This document shows positions 50,401 to 59,500 of a stretch of 64,000 bases of DNA, one piece after another. The stretch is from Juglans regia (Eukaryota > Streptophyta > Magnoliopsida > Fagales > Juglandaceae). Position 1 is the first letter of the stretch. Each line of letters starts with the position of its first letter. Where the stretch lies: assembly GCF_001411555.2 (NCBI RefSeq), contig NC_049901.1, positions 41,386,964 to 41,450,963 on the forward strand, in the 5' to 3' direction. A model generated the notes under the pieces. That model was not told where the DNA came from, made no database searches, and saw only the letters and a list, made by a program, of their open reading frames with translations. A program made the translations under genes and the position numbers.

Positions 50401-52822
50401 TTGTCTCAAGATGTTTTGTACAAACACACACACTCTTCTTTGTCCGAAAGGTGCTTAGAAATCATAGAAACTGACCTACATGACCCATATATCTGACTAC
50501 TTTGTGGACAACTGGGGGTCTGTCTTTGAGTCAGTTGAGCCATTATGTTGCAAGAGAATAATCAATTAAGGAGATACACAAGCTCATAAGTTGAAATAAT
50601 TCCTTTGTTTTTAGGATGGTTATGGGATCTGAATAGAACAGTTACTTTCCAACTAAATTTGCTATAGGATTTTATTTTTTGACTTTCGTTGTTGCATACT
50701 TGGTGTTATTATTATTTAATTTTATTTTGGGATATGGATATCTGTGTTTATTTAAGTATGTTAAACTTTCTTCTTTGTGCTTTAGGTGCATTTGGAGCTT
50801 TTATACCGTCCTAATGGGATGGCGAGTATATTTACCAACCCTTTTGGCTTTAATGTTTCGATGAACCCCTTGGAGAGGTTTCTTAAAAATGGGGTTAACG
50901 GAACAGAAGCCATTGAAAATGAGAAATCAGTCATACAGAAGAAAAACGAGGTTATTGTTAGAGGAGTTCTTTCTGTTACTGTGGTATCTGCTGATGACTT
51001 GCCAGCAGTGGATCTTATAGGGAAGGCCGATCCCTATGTTGTACTCATCTTGAAGAAATCAGAAACAAGAAATAAAACTCGGGTAATCTCTTGGTTAGCC
51101 ATTCTTTCTTCCTTGATTTGTTTCCTTTTGTGTTTTTTCCTTGGCCTCTTGTTTGGTATCTTTTAGTGGAATTCTGGTCCCCTTGCATGTACCATACTGC
51201 TCTTGGATTCTTGTGGGCATAGTGCAGTTACCTCTAGTTATTTGGGCTGTAGATATACTTACAAGTCCTTGTTTCTCAGGTTGTGAATGAGAGCTTGAAC
51301 CCAGTTTGGAATCAAACTTTTGACTTTGTTGTTGAGGATGGATTACATGATATGTTAATCCTTGAAGTCTGGGACCATGACACATTTGGAAAGGTATAAT
51401 TATTCTATGGTCATTATTATTGTTATTCTTCTTATTGTTGCTGCTGTATATTTTTCCATCAAGATGTGCAAAATCCATAGTTCTACCCGGTTGACTTCCT
51501 GCATCAGCAATGTGGCGTGTTAAACCTTGTTGGCTCTGCCTTTTTTGTATGGGTATGTGGACTGTGGAAATCCTAGCTAAACAGATGGGTGGTTGAATTT
51601 TGAATGAGCATCATTCCAATGTTAAAGTCCCATTGTGAAATATCTGGATGGAAACAACATATCGAAGGGTCTCTGACTAGTTAATTATTGGATAGAAACA
51701 CTTTCCACCCTTAAACTACTTAGGTTTTGCACTTTGCACCTCAAGCTACCAAAATTGTCACGTTCACCCCCCCAAACTACCATTAATTTGAAATGCGGAC
51801 ACTCCGTTACGATTCGACATTCAGAACTGGGTCATATCACCTATTTTCGATCCATCTTAATATGGTTGAATGTATTATTTGTCAGTTTTTAGTGGTCAGA
51901 GGGTGCAGTGCATCAGTTGTGATAGGTCGGACTGCAGAGTACAAATCCGTTATCAAATTGAGGTTTCAAAATGTACTTTCCCCATTAGTTATTGGCTATT
52001 TAGGATAACATGAATCAATCTTTCTCAAAGGTGGCTGCATCTTTAACTGGATCAGTGGACCCAGTTACACTGATTGATGAGTCTATGCCAAGTAATGTAC
52101 TTTAATGGTGCCCATCTGCCGTATCATGAAGAAGGATCATTAGACAACTTCCCATATGGACCCAGCTGTTTTAGTATCCTTGCACAAGAGAAAAAAAAAA
52201 AAAAAAAAGGTTTGAAGCACACATGTATTTGCGTGTTAATATATGCTTGGAGTTTCTTGGTTAATTTTTCTTTTTTTATGACGTGCAGCCTCACCAAGGT
52301 AGGGTTCTTCAACCCACTCTTGAGGAGGAAATTACCTGGATAATGACCAGAGCCATTAGAACCATGTATCAAGTAATTTAAGAAAATTTTTAGTGCAGAA
52401 TTGAACTCAAGATGTTGAAGTCCACAAGCTTGTCCCAAACCCGTCTTTTGACAACTGGGCTGCATTCTGACCCTTTGAACAGTATTTCAATGCTACTTGA
52501 ACCTTACAGTGGTCATTTAATGTTATCACTTAAGAGTGCTTTCAGCTTTTGAAGATGTGAAATACAGAAATCAAGCATTTTCTATGTAAAGATTGCTGCT
52601 TTCAACTTCCTTGTGGTGGCTATTTATCTCGAAATTTTTATATTATGTACTAACACCTACTTTTAAATCATGCAGGATTATATGGGGAGATGCATCTTGA
52701 CACTAACTAGGGTTGTATTGGAAGGGGAATACAGAGAGTGCTTCCAGCTAGACGAAGCAAAATCAGGAAAACTGAACTTGCATCTCAAGTGGATGCCACG
52801 GCCAGTTTACCGTGATTCTTAA
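45682..52822 (+). CDS. SYT5: Synaptotagmin-5-like protein (SMP plus two C2 domains), complete, 12 exons
   Basis: A plant synaptotagmin/extended-synaptotagmin that tethers ER to plasma membrane and moves lipid between them. Exons: 45682-45891, 45989-46039, 46131-46251, 46727-46851, 47121-47222, 47464-47538, 48609-48688, 49084-49234, 49317-49547, 50786-51082, 51280-51393, 52676-52822. They give 567 aa, as usual for SYT4/SYT5. Visible: an N-terminal membrane anchor (3-22), an SMP lipid-transfer domain (about 70-250), C2A (about 260-390, with GKSDPY and DDEG) and C2B (about 420-545, with GKADPY, WNQTFDFVVED and EVWDHD). The C-terminus RDS and DYMGRCILTLTRV point to SYT5 over SYT4. Every junction is GT-AG except exon 1/2: the conserved QRQKLSWLN order requires the intron to start TTGAGC. 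See the finding on this junction. Confidence 0.92.
47328..47418. repeat. Compound (CT)n(CA)n microsatellite in SYT5 intron 5
   Basis: A CT run of about 49 bases passes into a CA run of about 42 bases. Both are uninterrupted, so length variation between individuals is likely. Confidence 0.95.
48989..49012. repeat. (GA)n microsatellite in SYT5 intron 7
   Basis: A short GA run about 70 bases before exon 8. Confidence 0.9.
51690..52075. mobile_element. Possible DNA-transposon remnant in SYT5 intron 11
   Basis: A stretch with CACCCTTAAACTACTTAGG, TTTGCACTTTGCACCTCAAG and CACCCCCCCAAACTACCATT resembles a repeat common in plant introns. No ends or target duplication were found. Confidence 0.3.
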
Positions 52823-52859
52823 GTGCTCCTGTTCCGTAGCTGATGGTGAGACATTAAAG

Positions 52860-53150
52860 CCTCATTTGGATGTTGAGCTGACTTGATTTCTTTACGAATA
52901 ATAATGAGTTGAGATAGTGGAGTAAGTTTTGTGGGGCCCACCTAAGATGAGTTTAGATGTATTTATGAGAAGTTAAAAAGATTTGTAGTTCCCGCGGGTA
53001 AAGATGTTTTGAGTTGAAAAATGTTGTAAGTTTCATGCGTGAAAAGGTTTTGAGTTGAGATGAGTTTAGTTATTTGAGAGTTGGGTGTTTGAATGTTAGA
53101 CTCAGCTTAAAATTAGATTGAACTCCAAGTTCCAAACGGGCCCTAAATCA
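52860..53150. mobile_element. MITE in the SYT5 3' UTR or immediate flank
   Basis: Starts CCTCATTTGGATGTTGAG and ends CCAAGTTCCAAACGGGCCC, imperfect inverted ends, about 40 bases after the SYT5 stop codon. The interior has repeated TTTTGAGTTGA motifs and no open frame. Confidence 0.6.
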
Positions 53151-53250
53151 AAGAGGTTGTATTGCGTGCTAAATGTATTAAAAGAACATTGCTGACACCG
53201 ATACGAATTAATAGATTCATAGACCTTGTATCAAGTATTTTTGAGTGCTA

Positions 53251-54800
53251 TTTATGGGTGTTCATCTGGGTTCCAACCCGGAAACACAGGTATATCCGTA
53301 CTGGGACCTGGGTTTCAAATTCAGGTTGGAACCTGGTCCAGGTCGGTCCAGGTCAGACCCGGGCCTGAACCCGGATGGATCCGGGTTTTTAAAATCAGGA
53401 AATCCGAGTTGTACCTGGATTTTTTTTTAAAAATTTTTTAAGTAAAAGCCTTTATTTTATTAATTTTTTTTCTAAGAAGTCAAGTTCATGAAAGCCTTTA
53501 TTTTATTTCTAAAAGCCATTATTTTATTTGTGTTCTAAAAATACTAAATGCATGTAAAACAAAAAAATAAATCCAATATTCATCTATGCATGCATCACAA
53601 TGCAATTTACTACATATTACACTATTAATATTTATAAATTTCATTACCAAACACAAAATTACAAGAAATGAGTTACAAAATCAGAAGCACAGTCTTCCCA
53701 TCAGTGATTTAATCTCACACCGAAAAAGCTCCCCAAAGAAGCCTTTGCTGACATTTCATCAGAAACTTTTCCAAGCTTGCCTAACACAAATTGTTTCATC
53801 CTAGCTAAGTTATCTTCTATCTCTTTCTCTACAAGATAGATACATGTAAAAGAAAATTGTGACAATGCTAAGCATAGATTCTAGTAAAAAATTATACCGA
53901 GATACAATATCTTTGAAGATATGTTTAGTGATGGACTAAAAAAAAAGATGTTGATCACTGAATTCCATTTTTAAATCAATAATGGGAAGTTGTAACCCTT
54001 GTAAAGACTTTTCAGACAGGAAAAGTCTAAATTTTTTTTTCTCAGTATTGTTGCATAACAAGTCAAACTTTTCAAAAATACAGGTAGAAAACATTTTGTT
54101 TGGCTCTCAAGAAAACAACCCATACCAAGACGCGCGCACACACACAAAAGAGAGAGAGTTCCATACAGGGACGTGCTAGAACGGGGAAAGGGTCTATACG
54201 AGGTCATGTGCAGTATCTGCTCCTTCTTAGATCTTTGGCTGAAGAAACTTAAGATCTGGACAGATCAGTAGTGAAAAACGACCCATGTTATAAAAAAAAA
54301 AAAGAGGAGATCTAAGAAAACATTAATCCATCACTTCACCCCAAAGTCTAAAACTCATCACAACCGAATAATCATGTTTATAATATATATGGAGTAGCTA
54401 CTTCTTATCTATTAAATTCAACTTCAAAATTTTCACCGACAACATCAAATCTTCTAAAAACAAAGCTAAAGAAAAAGCATTGAATCTCACAAGACCTTCG
54501 TCGAAATCAACAAAACAAACTCAAAATCAACAAACAGAGAATAAAACATACAGAGAGAAGAAAACATACCCACGGATGAAAACGACGGCACGAGGATCTA
54601 ACCCATAAAAATACTCCTCAAATATTCAAACATTCTCATCAAAACAAACTCAAAATAACAAAGAGAGAACAAAACAAATAGAGAGAATAAAACATACCCA
54701 AGGATGAAGACGATAGCACGAGGATGAAGACGACGCTTTGATCGGCTGATGAGGCTAGGGTTTCGACATGAGAGTAAGAGAGAGAAAGCGGGTTTAAGCA

Positions 54801-54841
<41 letters not shown>

Positions 54842-55384
54842 GGAACCAAAATGTAAACCCTCAAAATTTTTTTTTTAAAAAAAAACCCATGTTTAACAAA
54901 ATAGAGCAGATCTAGAAAAATAAATGCATATACTCTATACCCATATAAGATTTGTCCAAAGGCATTGCTCATAGATCGAGAGAGAGACTTACCGAAGTGA
55001 GGAGAGAAGAGAGAGTTACCAAAGTGAGAGAGAGAAGAGAGACTTATCGATCGGAAGTCTGGCCAGCGGCGATGGCGAGAGAGAGAGAGACGGCGGCAAA
55101 ACTTGAAGGAGAAGGCTAGGGTTTCATGGCTAGAGGGGGAGAGAGAGAGGAGAGCAGTGAGATAGGATTCAGCCAATGGGTGGGTGGGGGCTTTAGAGTT
55201 AGGCTTCATTTTTTTTTTATTATTAAAACTTGGTATCGGGGTTAAAATCCGTTACCCGGATGTAATATTGTAATCGGCCCGGGTTAGGAGTGATGCGGAT
55301 TCTGGCTCGGATAGTATCCGGGCTGGAACCAGTAACCGGAACTTGGTTTTCCGGGTTTCGGACCGGCCAGGATGAACAGTCTTA
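53251..55384. mobile_element. 2.1-kb CCGG/CCCGG-rich non-autonomous DNA transposon
   Basis: Starts near TATGGGTGTTCATCTGGG and ends CCAGGATGAACAGTCTTA; the ends share an inverted TGTTCATC core. Flanking 8-mers GAGTGCTA (53,243-53,250) and GACTGCTA (55,385-55,392) differ at one base, a probable hAT-type target duplication, although the exact border is uncertain by two bases. Both ends are rich in CCGGG, GGTCC and GGAACC. The interior holds a (TG)n(AG)n microsatellite near 54,799-54,841 and an open frame at 54,598-55,209 (minus) that reads through CT repeats and shows no transposase features. Confidence 0.55.
54799..54841. repeat. Compound (GT)n(GA)n microsatellite
   Basis: A GT run passes into a GA run inside the 2.1-kb element. 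Confidence 0.9.
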
Positions 55385-55392
55385 GACTGCTA

Positions 55393-56370
55393 TGTACATA
55401 ATCTCACAACATACGGCTAAATGTAAATTGATGAGACTTTGATATGGATACAAATGGGCTAATCATTGCATAATATTGTTACATGCTGCCTTTCTGCGTT
55501 CCATGTAGTGTTCTGGTTTGTAAACTTCTGTTTGGCCGGTATTATCTCTCTCTCTCTCTCTCTGTGCAATCAAGTCAGGTCTATGAAGCCCCCCTACCTG
55601 AAATCTTTTTCCTATAAAGGGTTGCACGTCAGCGGGATCTTTTGAATTGGTCCCAACTAGCCAATTACTGTAAAAACTAGAAGTGATTGGTAAGTGCTAC
55701 CAAAGCATTGTGCGCTTTACACCTTTTATCCCTTAATTACAACATCGTGCCATAGATGTATATCCCAGGATCCAAGTCAACATGATTTTCAAGTTCATGG
55801 GACTCGAACATTTAGCTGGGATACTGTTTTGACCGGCTGGATGCATGGTTCGAGGCTTCGAACTACCGCTGTATGCCCACAGTTTGGTTCCTTTTCAAGA
55901 AGTGCTAAAGTTTTCAAGAACTACCATATGGGATCAGCGGGTGAACATCTTACATTATCAAGAGCCATCTTGTTGATCAAGTGAACATCTTACACTATCA
56001 AGAGCCATCTTGTTGATCCTTTCTCTGACGTGGTGAACTTCATTGGTATTTGGTATTTCTAGCCCTGGTTTTGCTTACCACAAAATGTTTACGGGTTTGG
56101 TGCAAGAACTCAGGCTATCCAGGTGGAAAGCAGACTGCATATTATTAATAGAAGTGTTCTTAGAAGTTCGGGGAGAGGGGTTTGGCAGCATAGCAATATT
56201 TCCAAATGAGACACAAAGAAGCTATCCAGTTACCATAACAGCTCTAAATAAATAATGCATCTATGAATTGCACGTTTTCAACTGGATACATGAACCGTGC
56301 ATTCTCATTAGAGCAGACTGTTGGACATTTAATTAATGGACCAAGTGCATCTTCCATAACAGAGAATTAG
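55393..56370. other. Intergenic stretch between SYT5 and PAP26
   Basis: No gene can be supported. It holds a CT run (about 55,547-55,562) and a short tandem duplication of GTGAACATCTTACA.TATCAAGAGCCATCTTGTTGATC at 55,941-55,977 and 55,981-56,017 (40-base period). Open frames here are short and unrelated to known families. Confidence 0.5.
55941..56020. repeat. Short tandem duplication, 40-bp period
   Basis: Two nearly identical copies beginning GTGAACATCTTACA follow one another directly and differ at one or two bases. Confidence 0.8.
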
Positions 56371-56374
56371 AAGT

Positions 56375-56424
56375 ACAATAATTTGTTTTGATAAGCAAAC
56401 GAGAATTTTATTAATGACAATAAT
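56375..56424 (-). mobile_element. Short LINE tail at the 3' end of PAP26
   Basis: A 34-bp insert (56,383-56,416) reads TTAATAAAATTCTCGTTTGC, then TTATCAAAACAAA, on the minus strand. It is flanked by ACAATAAT at 56,375-56,382 and 56,417-56,424. The TTATCAAAA tail matches the other LINE tails in the window. The short AT-rich duplication could be chance. Confidence 0.45.
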
Positions 56425-56588
56425 CAAGATGTGCAATATTCATTTTCTGTGAGGAAGCAACCATCAGCAAAGGCAGGCCAGAGTTCCTTTGTACAGAATA
56501 CAAATAACAAGCTTGGGCATCATATCTTTCTCTGCAATTCCATTCCTCTCCAAAATCATGTAATGCCACTACACTTAAACTCTAATCA

Positions 56589-59500
56589 CTACGTGGAAAC
56601 CTGGCCAACAACACTCCTTAGATAATGCTTCTTCAATTTTCTCCTCCTAATATTGCTTGCCCTGCATTACCAGAAATCAAACATGTCATAATGTTCTTAT
56701 ATCATAAAAGTAGATCACCATAAACATTGGCATCCCAAGTAACTGATTAATTGCTATCCAGGTCTCTATATTTTGAATTTAACAGTTGGCAAAAGTTGTA
56801 GCATGATATTGCAGGCTACTGATGCTGAGATCAATACAAGTGAATGACCCAAATACCCATTGAATGCATGAGTGCATAGCTATGCGATTAATGCTCTTAC
56901 CTTGGCTATTTTTATAAATGGCATGTAATTATTTACCATTGTCTATATGTCCTCATGGCCAATGACTAGTTATACCAATTGACATTTTCTTTTATAGTTC
57001 AGCTTGCACTTTTTTCTGTCACATGTCATGTGAGGCAGAGAAAGAAAGTTTGATTTCTGTCTTTCGTGGCTAACCATTTGAAGAGAATGCAATGACACCT
57101 GAACTATCTGACATTCGTGGTTCAAAAGTATTAGGACGCTGGCATAGTGGCATGTCATGCTACATTTTTTACGTTAAACCAAAATGTGTGAACTCAATAT
57201 GCAAATAGCTAAAGCTCTTATAATTGATGGTTTTCAACAAGGTATCTGAAATTGGTTGTTCGTAAAGTCATTGGTTCAAGTCTTGTTGATACCATTCTGT
57301 TAACTTGGACTGATGGTTTTCACGAGTTAATAATAAAAGTAAGGAATGGTTACACACCAGTACTGATTGTGTAATATGAACGAATCAGTTGCCACTTTTT
57401 TGCCATCATCATTTCGATTCCAATGGTAGACTGCATGTGTCCTATTTTTTATCTCCAGCGTAGAGTGTCCATAACTGGCTTCTCGGAATGCAGAATAATC
57501 TGGTTGTGGATCTCTAAACCTGCAGCACCAACTAACAGTTGTTAACCCATAACTGCACTGCAGGAAAATAAGTATGATTTCTGCTAGTGATTACAGGAGG
57601 GACTCACTATTTCATATGACTCATCATTGAAAACTAGTAAGGACAATAAATTTTACTTGATCATGCAGGCCAACTCACCTTTCAGCAAGACCTTCCTGAT
57701 TTCCTCCATCTCCAACTGTTATGTACACAGGTGCAGATTTGTCTGGTACAGGGTAGCGGTCCCCACTAGTTATGTTGTAGTTTATGTTTGAAATTCGATA
57801 CTGAAAACGCAAAATGAATATTCTTAAATTTTGGCATAGCTATGTTGCTTCAGCACTCATCTTGCTAGTAGATCAGCATAAAATATGTTCTCCCATTGTG
57901 ACAAACTAGATTTGAAAACCCAAGGTTTAATTTGCGAAAATTGGAAATCTATAAAGCTTTCTGCAAATGAGTTAAGATTCAAGGACTGATTTGTATTTAA
58001 TAAAAATGAAAAACAATTATTTCTTTTTCATGGGTTATATAGAGAAGTTTTCCATTACTGGTCGATCCATGTCTTGAATTATCATGAAAAAATACATACA
58101 TTGATATACATAAAAATATACCAAAATTAGAATATGAAAGCTGGGAAGAGTGTTGAGTCAGTTCAATAAACTATATTCACAAATCATATACTTTCGACTT
58201 TAAATGTTAAAATAAAGTGTTTACGGTTCAAAATTTCCTTTTATCGGCATCATAAAACCATTCTCCAAATTTGTAATTTCTTTTTTGACAAGTAAGAGTA
58301 AATTTATTGATACGAATTAAATAGGCATAGCCTGTGTAAAGTATACAAAAGAACAAACAATAGTTAGGACACGAGAAACAACCAAATTTGTAATTTTTAA
58401 GCAGAGATTAAAATTGCCTACTGCATACCTATGTCAACAAGATTTTTCATATGCATAATGATCCAAATCAAAACTTCTGCTCAAAGTATAAAGGCTTAAC
58501 ATGTAAGTGAATGCATTGGTTGTACAAGTAATTAAATCCTCGTACTAACAATCTTAGTTGCTTAAAACTTTAATATCACAGACGCAATGAATCCAGATAA
58601 ATGATATGCATGAACAGATATGGACCCCAAAAAACCATGTCAATCTGAACAAAAATAATCCGCATGCAAAACAACATGAAATTATAGAGGTAAAGAACCA
58701 TACAGATCTTTCATAGGCATGGACCCCAAAAATCCAAGTCAAACTGATCGAAAAATAACCCATTTGCAAAACAACATGAAATTGTAGAGGTAAAGAACCG
58801 TACAGATCTTTCATAAGCATGGACATGGCCAGCAAAGACTACATCAACTTTGTAATGGATGAACCAACTCTCAAATACAGCTCGCATACTTTCCCCCTCC
58901 ATGTAGTGAGCTTCATTGCTATTGTAGATTGGCACATGCATAAGAACAATGAGCCAAGGAGTCTTCTCCCTGTCAACCCTTGTTAACTCTTCTTTAAGCC
59001 ACATCCATTGAGGGGTGTACGTCACTGTCAGACTCAACCAGAAATTCTTATGTTTGTGATTCTCCATCCACGTTATTTGTTATTTATACTATACGTTTAT
59101 ATGATAGATATTAAATGATATACCTAGATATAAAATATATATGCTTAATATCCATTATTTTCCATATTTGAAAATTGTATTTAACCTGTGACGTACGTTA
59201 CGTACCCATAATAACATAGGATAAACCATAATATTATTATAATATATTTTTTTGCTAAGTAATCAAATATTTATGAATAAACACAAAAGACCAAAACTCT
59301 GACTGTGTTATATTATTATAACTAGTAAGATTAGAGTATTATATTATGTTAATAAAATAATGCTCATAATGTAATGGTACTGTACTACACTATATGTAAA
59401 ATTTAAACATGCCAACTTATAACTTATATATAGAGTTTTATATAGTTACTATAGGTATAACATGTACATGTTATCATTATACTTTCATATAACTTAAGTA

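Noticed and set aside
54598..55209. 203-aa minus-strand open frame
   Set aside because: Includes translated CT/GT microsatellites and lies inside a DNA transposon; no transposase signature.
58554..58835. 93-aa open frame with repeated VHAYERS-like peptides
   Set aside because: It is the translated tandem duplication of the PAP26 exon 6 end and intron start, not a separate gene.
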